Part shown: one piece after another, positions 55,855 to 64,000 of the stretch
Layout of the letters: each line of letters begins with the position of its first letter
How positions within the stretch are numbered: position 1 is the stretch's first letter
Assembly (NCBI RefSeq): GCF_003336875.1
Contig: NZ_QGNJ01000020.1
Span: forward strand, 1 to 64,000
From: Oleisolibacter albus
GTDB taxonomy: Bacteria > Pseudomonadota > Alphaproteobacteria > Azospirillales > Azospirillaceae
Direction of reading: 5' to 3'
Length of the DNA stretch: 64,000 bases
The notes under the pieces: generated by a model
What the model was told of the DNA's origin: nothing
Seen by the model: only the letters and a program-made list of their open reading frames with translations
The model's database searches: none
Translations under genes and position numbers: made by a program

Positions 55855-56388
55855 ATGACGCGCATGGACAGCAGCCCCGGACAGCAGAGCAAGCGGACAG
55901 CCGGATCGGACGGACCATCCGACGCAGCGGCCGAGGCCGCGGGCGCCGCCGGCACCGCGGCGGCGGCGGCGGCGCTGCGCGTCGATCCGCTGAAGGCGGA
56001 GCGCGACCGGCGGCTGGTGCTGTCCCGGTTCTGGACCAAGCTGCGCGACACTCTGGCCCGGGTGCCCTTCGTCGAACCGGCCCTGGCCGCCTTCTATGCC
56101 GCCACCGATCCGGCCACCCCGATGAAGTCCAAGGCCGTGCTGCTGGGGGCCCTGGCCTATTTCATCACGCCGGTCGATGCCGTGCCCGATTTCGTCGCCC
56201 TGCTGGGCTATACTGACGACGCCGCCGTGCTGATGCTGGCCCTGCGCACGGTGCGCGGCGCGCTGACGCCGGATCATCATGCCCGGGCCCGCGCCTGGCT
56301 TTCCGCCCATCGCAGCGGGCCGACCAGCGCCGACGAGGTGGCGGCCGGTCCCGTCATCGACCATGACCCGGCGCAGCCGGCGCGCTGA
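55855..56388 (+). CDS. YkvA/DUF1232 membrane protein
   Basis: 177 aa from ATG 55855 (an ATG three codons later is also possible). An Ala-rich disordered N-terminus of about 45 residues precedes the DUF1232 core: GALAYFITPVDAVPDFVALL and GYTDDAAVL (about 98-128). The family is widespread, binds or crosses the membrane and has no defined function. It is followed 24 bp later by a DUF3429 gene in the same direction. Confidence 0.85.
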   Translation: MTRMDSSPGQQSKRTAGSDGPSDAAAEAAGAAGTAAAAAALRVDPLKAERDRRLVLSRFWTKLRDTLARVPFVEPALAAFYAATDPATPMKSKAVLLGALAYFITPVDAVPDFVALLGYTDDAAVLMLALRTVRGALTPDHHARARAWLSAHRSGPTSADEVAAGPVIDHDPAQPAR

Positions 56389-56412
56389 CGCTCTCCCGCC
56401 TGCGAGGTTCCC

Positions 56413-56907
56413 ATGCCGGTCCGCCCCGCTCCTGGTGTTCCCGCTCCCGCCCTGTGGCTGGGTCTGGCCGGGCTGATCCCCTTCTATGGCTGCCTCGCCG
56501 CCGCCGTGCTGGTGCCCGGCGGGCTGGCCCCCATCGCCGTGCAGGCGCAGATGGGCTATGGCGCCGTCATCCTCAGTTTCCTCGGCGGTGTGCATTGGGG
56601 GCTGGCCATGACCGGCGCCGGTGTCGCCGCCGTCCCTGCCACCGATGCGGCGCCGGCCAGCATGAGCTGGACGCGGCTGGGCTGGAGCGTGCTGCCCAGC
56701 CTGATCGGCTGGGCCGCCCTTCTGCTGCCGCGCCCTGGCGCCGGCCTGGGTCTGCTGACCATCGGCTTCATCCTGATGCTGGCCGGCGACATGCGGGCCG
56801 CGGCCGCCGGAACGGCCCCCCGCTGGTATCTGCCGCTGCGCCGTCTGCTGACGGCCCTGGTGCTGGTGGCGCTGACCCTGATGCTGCTGCTGATGCCGCC
56901 GGCCTGA
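56413..56907 (+). CDS. DUF3429 integral membrane protein
   Basis: 164 aa with five hydrophobic segments. The conserved DUF3429 segment GYGAVILSFLGGVHWGLAM lies near residues 48-66, followed by RLGWSVLPSLIGW. Function unknown. It lies downstream of the DUF1232 gene and may share its transcript. Confidence 0.85.
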   Translation: MPVRPAPGVPAPALWLGLAGLIPFYGCLAAAVLVPGGLAPIAVQAQMGYGAVILSFLGGVHWGLAMTGAGVAAVPATDAAPASMSWTRLGWSVLPSLIGWAALLLPRPGAGLGLLTIGFILMLAGDMRAAAAGTAPRWYLPLRRLLTALVLVALTLMLLLMPPA

Positions 56908-57074
56908 CCCAGGACTTCTGTTTCTGCGGGTCAATACGGCAAAAATCGGAATTTCCGTTCCATGTCTGCCCGATTTTCCGCATGGAACCGTCTCGTTTTT
57001 GGCGATGGCGCCCCTGGAACGCCTCGGCCATGGTGGGCACCTCGAACGATCCGGCTGTTCAGGAGTCCGTGCCG

Positions 57075-58079
57075 ATGTCCCTTCCCGTCGTTGCCATCGT
57101 CGGCGCCACCGGCGCCGTGGGTGTGGAGCTGATCCGCTGCCTGGAGGAGCGCAATTTCCCCCTGAAACAGCTGCGTCTGCTGGCCTCCGCCCGCTCGAAA
57201 GGCAAGACCATGCGCTTCCGCGGCCAGGAGATCGCGGTGGAGGAGCTGACCGAGGAGAGCTTCCGCGGCGTCGACATCGCCCTGTTCAGCGCCGGCGGCA
57301 GCATTTCCAAGGCCTATGCCGATGCCTGCGTCGCGGCCGGCGCCGTCATGATCGACAATTCCAGCGCCTTCCGCATGGACCCGGACACGCCGCTGGTGAT
57401 CCCCGAGATCAATCCCGACGCGGTGAAGCAGCATAAGGGCATCATCGCCAACCCCAACTGCTCCACCATCATCGCCATCACGCCGCTGTGGCCGATCCAC
57501 CGGCAGAACCGCATCACCCGGCTGATCGTCTCCACCTATCAGGCCGCTTCCGGTGCCGGCGCCGCCGCCATGGAGGAACTGGAGGAAGGCACGCGCGCCT
57601 ATCTGGACAGGCGGCCCTTCACGCCGTCGGTGCTGCCGCACCCCTACGCCTTCAACCTGTTCAGCCACAATGCCAGGATCGACCCGGAAACCGGCTACAA
57701 CGAGGAAGAGCTGAAGCTGGTGAAGGAGACGCGGAAGATCTTCGCCGATCCCGCCATCCGTGTGGCCGCCACCTGCGTGCGCGTGCCGGTGCTGCGCGCC
57801 CATTCCGAAGCCCTGACGGTGGAATGCGAGCGCCCCATCACCCCGGCCGAGGTGCGGGCCATCCTGGAGACGGCGCCGGGGGTGCGGGTGGTGGACGATC
57901 CCGTCCGCAACTACTTCCCCATGCCCATCGACGCCAGCGGCCAGGGCGACATCCTGGCCGGGCGCATCCGCGCCGATCTGTCGGACCCGTCGGGACGCAG
58001 TGTCTGCCTGTTCGTGGCCGGCGACCAGCTGCTGAAGGGCGCGGCGCTGAACGCGGTGCAGATCGCCGAACTGCTGTAG
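57075..58079 (+). CDS. asd: Aspartate-semialdehyde dehydrogenase
   Basis: 334 aa from ATG 57075 after AGGAG. N-terminal NADP motif GATGAVGVELIRCLEE, catalytic Cys in NPNCSTI (about residue 130), [14 protein letters not shown] and the active-site His in RVPVLRAHSEAL. It reduces aspartyl phosphate in the pathway to lysine/DAP, threonine and methionine. Of the two Asd types it is the one common in Gram-positives and alphaproteobacteria. Confidence 0.96.
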   Translation: MSLPVVAIVGATGAVGVELIRCLEERNFPLKQLRLLASARSKGKTMRFRGQEIAVEELTEESFRGVDIALFSAGGSISKAYADACVAAGAVMIDNSSAFRMDPDTPLVIPEINPDAVKQHKGIIANPNCSTIIAITPLWPIHRQNRITRLIVSTYQAASGAGAAAMEELEEGTRAYLDRRPFTPSVLPHPYAFNLFSHNARIDPETGYNEEELKLVKETRKIFADPAIRVAATCVRVPVLRAHSEALTVECERPITPAEVRAILETAPGVRVVDDPVRNYFPMPIDASGQGDILAGRIRADLSDPSGRSVCLFVAGDQLLKGAALNAVQIAELL

Positions 58080-58271
58080 GAACCGGGCGCCACAGGGTCC
58101 GGGGGCTGCCCGCCCCCGCAGCCCGGGCGTGTATCCACAAGGTTATCTTCCCTCATCTGGACGAAGACTCTGCCACCGGTATCATCATGACCGGGCAGAA
58201 GGTCCGGGATTGTGCAACCCGCAGTCCCGGCCGTCTGTTCTTCTCGGTGGTGCCGTATCGCGGAGTGTCCG

Positions 58272-59027
58272 ATGTCGCTGGCCGGCCTGTCCGGGCTGAT
58301 CCGTTCGCTGCTGATCTATCGCGGCCACCCGCTGCGGGCGGCGCGGATGCGGCGCTTCTATGCCGGGCTGGTCCAGCCGGGCAGCCTGTGTTTCGACATC
58401 GGCGCCCATGTGGGCGACCGCATCGCCTGTTTCCGCGCCCTGGGGGCGCAGGTGGTGGCGCTGGAGCCGCAACCGCTGCTGTACCGCACGCTGCGCCTGC
58501 TGCACGGGCTGGACCGGCAGGTCACCCTGCATCAGGCGGCGGTCGGCCGTGTCGCCGGCCGGGCGCAGCTGCACCTCAACCGGCGCAATCCCACCCTGTC
58601 CACCCTGTCGCCGGTGTGGAAGAGCCGGGTCGCGGCCTCGCCCCGGTTCCCCGGCGAGCACTGGGAGACGGAGATCCAGGTCGCCGTCACCACCATCGAC
58701 CTGCTGATCGACAGCCACGGTATGCCGGATTTCGTGAAGATCGATGCCGAGGGCTTCGAGAGCGAAATCCTCGACGGGATGACACGGCCTGTACCGGCCC
58801 TCTCCCTGGAATATCTGCCGGAAACGCTGGGGCAGGCCCGCGACTGCCTGTGGAAGCTGGCGGCCCTCGGCCCCTACCGCTTCAACGCCAGCCGGGGCGA
58901 AAATTTCCGCTGGATGCACGGGGTCTGGCTATCGCCGGCGGAAATGGCGGAATGGCTGCGCCGCCGCCCCGAGGATGACCCGGGCGGCGACCTCTACGCC
59001 GCGCTGGACCCGCCCGGCCTGGGGTGA
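58272..59027 (+). CDS. FkbM-family SAM methyltransferase
   Basis: 251 aa from ATG 58272. SAM motif I CFDIGAHVGDRIACF (about 40-54), VVALEPQPLLYRTL (post I) and the FkbM segment VTTIDLLIDSHGMPDFVKIDAEGFE given here only by its ends VTTIDL and KIDAEGFE (about 140-165). Members O-methylate sugars or polyketides. The target here is unknown; the gene stands alone between asd and the convergent ParA gene. Confidence 0.87.
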   Translation: MSLAGLSGLIRSLLIYRGHPLRAARMRRFYAGLVQPGSLCFDIGAHVGDRIACFRALGAQVVALEPQPLLYRTLRLLHGLDRQVTLHQAAVGRVAGRAQLHLNRRNPTLSTLSPVWKSRVAASPRFPGEHWETEIQVAVTTIDLLIDSHGMPDFVKIDAEGFESEILDGMTRPVPALSLEYLPETLGQARDCLWKLAALGPYRFNASRGENFRWMHGVWLSPAEMAEWLRRRPEDDPGGDLYAALDPPGLG

Positions 59028-59047
59028 AACCGGCGGCGCGCCCCCGC

Positions 59048-59677
59048 TCAACCCGCCGGCGCCGCCATGAAGGCCAGCAGCGGCTCCCAGTCAGCCCGGA
59101 CATCGGCCGCGCGCTTGGTGGTCAGGTCGAACAGCGTCAGGCCCTGGGCGGCCAGATCGGGATAGAGCTGGCTGTCGCGCAGGCGCGTCACCACCCGGTG
59201 CCCGACACCGGACAGGAAATCGTCCAGCCGGTCCGCCGCCTTGGTGCGCGGGCGCAGCCGGTTGCCGACCACGGCCACGGGGATGCGGTTCTTGCGGATG
59301 GCCTTCAGCTCGTCCAGCTTCTTCAGGAAACGTTCGGTCGCCGCCTCGTCGAAGGCGCCGGGCAGCACGGGCAGCACCACCATGTCCGCCTCGCGCAGCA
59401 GCGTCTCCACATCCTTCTGGCGCATGGCGGCGGGCGCGTCGATGACCAGCCGCTCCACGCCCTTGGGGATGTCCCCGATCTCCTTGCTCCAGTCCAGCCC
59501 CTGGATGCCGGCGGCGGCGGGCGGCCGCCGGGCCAGCCAGCCCAGCGAGGATTTCTGCCGGTCGACCTCGGCCAGCACCGTGCGCTGACCGGCGGTGGCG
59601 AAGGCGGCGGCCAGATGGGTGGCGATGGTCGTCTTGCCGACGCCGCCTTTGATGTTGGAGACCAGAACCGAGAACAT
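59048..59677 (-). CDS. ParA/MinD-family positioning ATPase (orphan)
   Basis: 209 aa from ATG 59677; a GTG four codons upstream is possible. Deviant Walker A NIKGGVGKTT (about 8-17) with the signature Lys, VDRQKSSLGWLARR after the first strand, and Walker B LVIDAPAA. There is no N-terminal HTH, as in small ParA types that place chromosomes or organelles such as carboxysomes (McdA). No parB or parS is adjacent. It is 68 bp downstream of the CYTH-CHAD gene on the same strand, which suggests a shared job or transcript. Confidence 0.88.
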   Translation of the reverse strand: MFSVLVSNIKGGVGKTTIATHLAAAFATAGQRTVLAEVDRQKSSLGWLARRPPAAAGIQGLDWSKEIGDIPKGVERLVIDAPAAMRQKDVETLLREADMVVLPVLPGAFDEAATERFLKKLDELKAIRKNRIPVAVVGNRLRPRTKAADRLDDFLSGVGHRVVTRLRDSQLYPDLAAQGLTLFDLTTKRAADVRADWEPLLAFMAAPAG

Positions 59678-59745
59678 GGGGCAACTCACTGCGATGGCGG
59701 ACGCGTCAGGCGGGGTGGGAAACAGCGGGGCGGGAAACAGCGGGG

Positions 59746-61332
59746 TCAGGGCGCCACCGTGTCCGGGTCGGGCTTGCCGGACGTCCAGAAGGGCTTGGTA
59801 TCGGCGAAGGCTTCCCAGTCGCGCACGATCTGTGGCTCGCGCGCCTGCAACCCATGCCCGTGCCAGCCGATGACCATGCCGGCGCCGCGCTGCCAGCCCG
59901 CGGGCGCGGCATCGCCCAGCTCCGCCTCCACCTGCCCCACCAGCTTGGTCACGGTGGCCACATCCTGGAGATGGCCCAGCGTATCCTGCAGGGCGGCCAG
60001 ATCATCGAGATAGCGGCGCACCGGCTTGGGGTCATAGAGGCTGCGGAAGAACTCGGCGGCGTAGCGCAGCTTCTTCAGCGCGATGCGCAGCTGGTGCCGC
60101 TCGGCGGCGGCCAGCCGGGCGAAACCGCGGCCGCGCCGGCGGGCCTGGCGATGCCGCTTGGCCAGCATGCGGTCGGCCATGTCCAGGACCGGCTGCAGCA
60201 GCATGGCGGAGCGTTCGCTGACCGGCTGGTCGCGCCAGCCGCGCCCGTCGACCCAGGCGCCCAGCGTCAGCAGCAGCGCCGTGTAGCGCGGCGAATCCAC
60301 GGCGGCCCGGACACCGGCATAGCCGCGGCGGCGGCACTCCCCGGCCGCCTCCTCCAGCGCCGCCAGACCGGCATCGCCCGGAAAGGCCTGCAGCACCGGC
60401 ACCAGCAGTTCCTCAAGGAACACGTCCCAGTCGCGGGCGGCCCCCAGGCTGCCGGCCAGCCATTTCACCTCCGTCACCAGCCGCTCCAGCTGCTCCGCCG
60501 GCAGGAACGGCTTGAACAGCGACAGGGCCGAGCGCAGGCGGCGCAGCGCCACCCGCATCTGGTGGACCCCTTCGGAGTCCACCCCCTCAAGCGCCACCGC
60601 CTCGTTGGCCACCATATGGCCGATGCAGTGGCGCACGATCCCGGCCAGGGCCTGCTCCACCGTGATCTCGGGCGACAGCTCCAGGCGCGACGCCTTTGAC
60701 CAGCGCGCGCCCAGCCCGGCAGCCAGATCATAGCCGCGCTCGGATTTCGTCCGCGTCTCCACCCGCAGCGGCACCGTCTCGTTCAGGGCCAGGGCCAGGG
60801 CATAGAGCGGCGCGGTATCGGTCCCCGCCTTCAGCTCCAGTTCCAGTTCACTGAGCGGCAGGGTCCGGCCCGACGGTGTGCGGATTTCGCCCTCGTCGAT
60901 GGCGACCTCCACCTCCACCCCGTCGGCCGGGGTCAGCAGCCGCACGCTGCGGCGCACATGGGTGGAGAAGACCGGGCGCAGCTCCGCGGCCTCCAGCGGC
61001 CCCACCGCATCCAGCAGCACCGACGGGTCCGGCAGCGCCGACAGGTCGGGCTGGTCGCCGGAAACCGCCGTTTCCCATTCGCCCCGCCGCAGGGCACCGC
61101 CCTGGCCGGTGGGGGCCGATTTCAGGGTCTGGACGAAGCTGCGGCCCTGCTTGCGCACGCGCAGGGACAGGCCCTGGCCCTGCAACCGCAGATCATCGGT
61201 GTCGAAATAGGTGCTGTCCAGCGTCTTGCTGCCGGCCTTGCCGGCGGAATCGGCCAGCCGCTTGGCCGCGCGCAGGCGGGGCATGTCGTCCGGGGCGACC
61301 CGGAGCTTCAGTTCGATTTCCTGTGCGGACAT
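59746..61332 (-). CDS. CYTH-CHAD domain protein (triphosphate-tunnel fold plus polyphosphate-binding helical domain)
   Basis: 528 aa from ATG 61332. CYTH domain (about 1-200) starts with ExExK (EIELKL) and has the basic strands (LSLRVRKQG) and acidic EVEVAIDEGEI that line the triphosphate tunnel. The CHAD domain (about 225-500) has the repeated His/Lys/Arg helices HQMRVALRRLRSAL and HQLRIALKKLRYAAEFF. CYTH enzymes hydrolyse triphosphates; CHAD domains bind inorganic polyphosphate granules. No ppk or ppx gene is in the window. Confidence 0.93.
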   Translation of the reverse strand: MSAQEIELKLRVAPDDMPRLRAAKRLADSAGKAGSKTLDSTYFDTDDLRLQGQGLSLRVRKQGRSFVQTLKSAPTGQGGALRRGEWETAVSGDQPDLSALPDPSVLLDAVGPLEAAELRPVFSTHVRRSVRLLTPADGVEVEVAIDEGEIRTPSGRTLPLSELELELKAGTDTAPLYALALALNETVPLRVETRTKSERGYDLAAGLGARWSKASRLELSPEITVEQALAGIVRHCIGHMVANEAVALEGVDSEGVHQMRVALRRLRSALSLFKPFLPAEQLERLVTEVKWLAGSLGAARDWDVFLEELLVPVLQAFPGDAGLAALEEAAGECRRRGYAGVRAAVDSPRYTALLLTLGAWVDGRGWRDQPVSERSAMLLQPVLDMADRMLAKRHRQARRRGRGFARLAAAERHQLRIALKKLRYAAEFFRSLYDPKPVRRYLDDLAALQDTLGHLQDVATVTKLVGQVEAELGDAAPAGWQRGAGMVIGWHGHGLQAREPQIVRDWEAFADTKPFWTSGKPDPDTVAP

Positions 61333-61458
61333 GGAGCCTGTGTCGTCCCGTAGCGGAGGCCGGACGCGGCGATGATCGGCCGGTCCGACAAGTGTCTGCA
61401 AGATGGAACACGCGGTTCGCGACTGTCTATCGCAGCGTACCGCCTTTTTCGGGCGGGG

Positions 61459-62508
61459 TCATGCCCCATCCGTCCCGACGGCCGGCCTGTCGAAGGCCAT
61501 GACCTTGGCCAGGAAGGCCCGCTCCGGTGCCTGCGGCCGCAACCCGTGGCCGCTGAACAGGGCGGCGATGTCGGCCTGCACATAGTCGGCATAATAGGGC
61601 TCGTGGAAGGCCACCGGGAACAGGTGCAGCAACGGATCGAAATCCGGCCGGTCGCCCAGTTGCAGGCTGTCCAGCAGCACCAGCAGCCCGCCGGGCTTCA
61701 GCACCCGCGCCATCTCGGCCGCCGCCCGGGCGCGCACCGCCGCCGGCAGTTCATGGAACAGGAAGACCGAGGTGACGATGTCCTGGCTGGCATCGGCGAA
61801 GGGCAGCCGCTCCGCCGGGGCCAGGACCGCCGCGGCGCGGGACCAGGGGGCCAGAGCCGCCCGCGCCCGGGCCAGATAAGGGATGCTGAGGTCCAGCGCG
61901 GTACAGTGCATGCGTGGCCAGTTGTCCAGCACGAAGGTCAGGAACCGGCCGGTGCCGCTGCCCACATCGAGAAGCCGCAAGCCCTGTCCCGAGCGGCCGG
62001 CCAGATGGCGGGCGATGGGCACCAGCGCCTGCCGGCGCATGGCGTCGGCGCCACCGGCGAACAGCACCTCCACCTGATGATCGTAGAGCCGGGCCGACTC
62101 CGCCGAGAGATAGCCCCCGGTCTGGTAGTGGAAGTTCTGCCGGTAATAGCGTGGCAAGGCCCGGCTGCCGGGATCGCCGGACATTTCCTGCCCGCCGCCC
62201 TGCCGGCGCCGGCGGGCGACTGCCGGCACATCACGGAAAAACCGTGCGGCATCGTGCAGCAGCCGGCGTGGATCACGCACCAGATCCGGGGGCAGGCGGT
62301 AGAGGCCGGCGGCGATGTTGGACCAGTCGCGGCGCAGCAGCGTCCGCAGATCGGCCAGGATGGCGCCACGGTCGGGCGGCGGGGCGGACCCGGCGGGCAG
62401 CGGCAGCGGTTCTGGCCCTGAAAGCCGCCCGGCGACTAGGTATTGGCCGAGATACCAGCCCACCCGTGCGGCCTGTGTCACGCTGTAGAACACCTGCTGC
62501 ACGCCCAT
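61459..62508 (-). CDS. Class I SAM-dependent methyltransferase
   Basis: 349 aa from ATG 62508 after GGAGAGG. A 150-residue N-terminal region precedes the methyltransferase domain. In that domain LLDVGSGTGRFL (motif I, about 195), FADASQDIVTSVFLFHELP and RVLKPGGLLVLLDSLQLGD are clear. The N-terminal part (YYRQNFHYQTGGYLS) is shared by a subgroup of alphaproteobacterial methyltransferases. Target unknown. The CYTH-CHAD gene begins 126 bp downstream on the same strand. Confidence 0.85.
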   Translation of the reverse strand: MGVQQVFYSVTQAARVGWYLGQYLVAGRLSGPEPLPLPAGSAPPPDRGAILADLRTLLRRDWSNIAAGLYRLPPDLVRDPRRLLHDAARFFRDVPAVARRRRQGGGQEMSGDPGSRALPRYYRQNFHYQTGGYLSAESARLYDHQVEVLFAGGADAMRRQALVPIARHLAGRSGQGLRLLDVGSGTGRFLTFVLDNWPRMHCTALDLSIPYLARARAALAPWSRAAAVLAPAERLPFADASQDIVTSVFLFHELPAAVRARAAAEMARVLKPGGLLVLLDSLQLGDRPDFDPLLHLFPVAFHEPYYADYVQADIAALFSGHGLRPQAPERAFLAKVMAFDRPAVGTDGA

Positions 62509-62736
62509 AGTTCCGCCTCTCCGCCCCACGGTTTCTCTCTCCTATCAGGGTGGGTTGGGAGGGGCTGCGGTCAAGGCCGCCCCGTCCGCCTACCCCCGAA
62601 GCGGGGTATCAAACAGGGATGAACCGGCAGGGGCGCGACGGGCTGGCGGTTGAAACGGAACACGGCCTATGCTTCCCTCCGCAACCGACCGGCGGTGCGG
62701 CCGCCGGGCCTGAGCCCAATCGCGGGGGAAACCACC

Positions 62737-63933
62737 ATGCGCTTCAAGACGCTTGATACCCTGGACGTCACCGGCAAGACCGTGCTGGTGCGCGCTGACC
62801 TCAATGTGCCGGTCCAGGATGGACAGGTTACGGACACCACCCGCATCGACCGCCTGGTTCCGACCCTGAAGGAGATCGCGGCCAAGGGTGCCAAGGTCGT
62901 GGTCATGTCCCATTTCGGCCGTCCCAAGAACGGCCCGGACACCAAGAACAGCCTGCGCCAGGTGGTGCCGGCGCTGGAGAAGTCCCTGGGCGCGCCCGTG
63001 GCCTTCGCCGAGGATTGCGTGGGCGAGAAAGCCCAGGCCGCCGTCGCCGCCCTGAAGGCCGGCGGCGTGCTGCTGCTGGAAAACACCCGCTTCCATGCGG
63101 GCGAGGAGAAGAACGACGCCGAGCTGGCCCGGCAGATGGCGGCCCTGGCCGACGTCTATGTCAATGACGCCTTCTCCAGCGCCCACCGCGCCCATTCCAG
63201 CACCGAGGGCGTGGCCCATCTGCTGCCCAGCGCCGCTGGCCGGCTGATGCAGGCGGAGCTGGAGGCCCTGGGCAAGGCCCTGGCCCAACCGGAGCGTCCG
63301 GTGGCCGCCGTGGTCGGCGGCGCCAAGATCTCCACCAAGCTCGACCTGCTGCTGAACATGGTGACCAAGGTCGACATGCTGGTGCTGGGCGGCGGCATGG
63401 CCAACACCTTCCTGTTCGCCCTGGGCCAGCCGATCGGCAAGTCCCTGGCCGAGAAGGACATGGCCGAGCAGGCCCGCGCCATCATGGAGAAGGCCAAGGC
63501 CTCGGGCTGCGAGATCCTGCTGCCCAAGGACGGCGCCATGGCCAAGGAGTTCAAGGCCGAGGCCCCGCACCGCGTGGTGCCGGTGGCCGAGATCGCCGAG
63601 GACGAGATGATGCTGGATGTGGGCCCGGCCACGGTCGAGTTCGTCTCGATGAAGCTCCAGGGTGCCAAGACCGTGGTCTGGAACGGCCCCATGGGCGCGT
63701 TCGAGATCAAGCCGTTCGACAGCGGCACCAATGCCGTGGCCGGGCTGGTGGCGGCGCTGACCAAGCAGGGCCGCGTCCTGTCGGTGGCCGGCGGCGGCGA
63801 CACCGTGGCGGCGCTGGAACAGGCCGGCGTGGCCGCGTCCTTCTCCTATGTCTCCACCGCCGGCGGCGCCTTCCTGGAATGGCTGGAAGGCAAGGAACTG
63901 CCCGGCGTCAAGGCGCTGGAAAAGTCCGCCTGA
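62737..63933 (+). CDS. pgk: Phosphoglycerate kinase
   Basis: 398 aa from ATG 62737. [11 protein letters not shown] (about 19-29) and SHFGRPK bind 3-phosphoglycerate. [11 protein letters not shown] and the C-terminal GGGDTVAAL bind the nucleotide. Standard length and arrangement for glycolysis/gluconeogenesis and, in autotrophs, the Calvin cycle. A long hairpin follows the stop codon. Confidence 0.97.
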   Translation: MRFKTLDTLDVTGKTVLVRADLNVPVQDGQVTDTTRIDRLVPTLKEIAAKGAKVVVMSHFGRPKNGPDTKNSLRQVVPALEKSLGAPVAFAEDCVGEKAQAAVAALKAGGVLLLENTRFHAGEEKNDAELARQMAALADVYVNDAFSSAHRAHSSTEGVAHLLPSAAGRLMQAELEALGKALAQPERPVAAVVGGAKISTKLDLLLNMVTKVDMLVLGGGMANTFLFALGQPIGKSLAEKDMAEQARAIMEKAKASGCEILLPKDGAMAKEFKAEAPHRVVPVAEIAEDEMMLDVGPATVEFVSMKLQGAKTVVWNGPMGAFEIKPFDSGTNAVAGLVAALTKQGRVLSVAGGGDTVAALEQAGVAASFSYVSTAGGAFLEWLEGKELPGVKALEKSA

Positions 63934-63945
63934 TCGCGGCGGCCT

Positions 63946-63980
63946 CCGGTGGCCGAGAGGCGGGTGCCTCCGGCCACCGG
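63946..63980 (+). terminator. Long hairpin downstream of pgk
   Basis: 35-nt structure with a perfect 10-bp outer stem (CCGGTGGCCG / CGGCCACCGG), an extra A, an inner 5-bp stem (GAGGC / GCCTC) and a 4-nt loop. No T-run follows, so it may be a processing or attenuating hairpin before the next gene. Confidence 0.6.
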
Positions 63981-64000
63981 CCTGACCGGATACGGGGAAA

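Overview
The window is a GC-rich chromosomal segment from an alphaproteobacterium, most likely Rhodospirillales/Azospirillaceae-like. The evidence is an alpha-type FlbT, an ffs-dnaX-ybaB-recR block, a CycM-like membrane cytochrome c, HisN-type histidinol phosphatase, twin OprO/P-like porins and a TonB-receptor-rich envelope. The genus is an inference from gene content only. I see no tRNA, rRNA, IS element, prophage or CRISPR array.

Layout. 1-8.9 kb: a two-partner secretion locus, with the transporter tpsB followed 13 bp later by a giant adhesin tpsA that runs off the left edge (TPS domain, GLUG-type modules, MBG repeats). 9.2-15 kb: a DUF6491 lipoprotein, a TonB-dependent receptor and a nucleotide-salvage pair (cpdB plus nucleoside 2-deoxyribosyltransferase). 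15-19.6 kb: a stress-flavoured stretch with two paralogous unrecognised small proteins, DedA, a tandem UspA, a 30-aa membrane peptide, bacterioferritin, a 44-aa CxxC protein and a periplasmic binding protein. 20.3-24.3 kb: porin 1, Bfd ferredoxin, a TPR lipoprotein, a small periplasmic protein, a mini zinc-finger protein and a solitary flbT.

24.3-29 kb: a glycolipid-like group (GT4, PAP2 phosphatase, UDP-sulfoquinovose synthase SqdB, divergent GT4). 29-32.3 kb: recR, ybaB, dnaX and the SRP RNA. 32.4-41 kb: nudC, a DUF268 protein, sodC, an aldose-epimerase-like gene/pheA/kdsB operon, a cytochrome c, hisN and porin 2. 41-54.9 kb: a MarR-NlpC/P60 coupled pair, M17 aminopeptidase, two GSTs, an orphan TAXI binding protein, HupE, malonyl-CoA synthetase, a hybrid histidine kinase, an S46 dipeptidyl peptidase and a lipoprotein. 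54.9-64 kb: an SDR, DUF1232 and DUF3429 proteins, asd, a FkbM methyltransferase, a methyltransferase/CYTH-CHAD/ParA run, and pgk.

Most genes are housekeeping or envelope functions. The parts least explained by known systems are the CYTH-CHAD/ParA pairing, which might position polyphosphate granules; the paralogous small-protein family; the two tiny membrane or exported proteins flanking bacterioferritin; and the possible sulfolipid locus. Small-gene starts were chosen by visible Shine-Dalgarno sequences.
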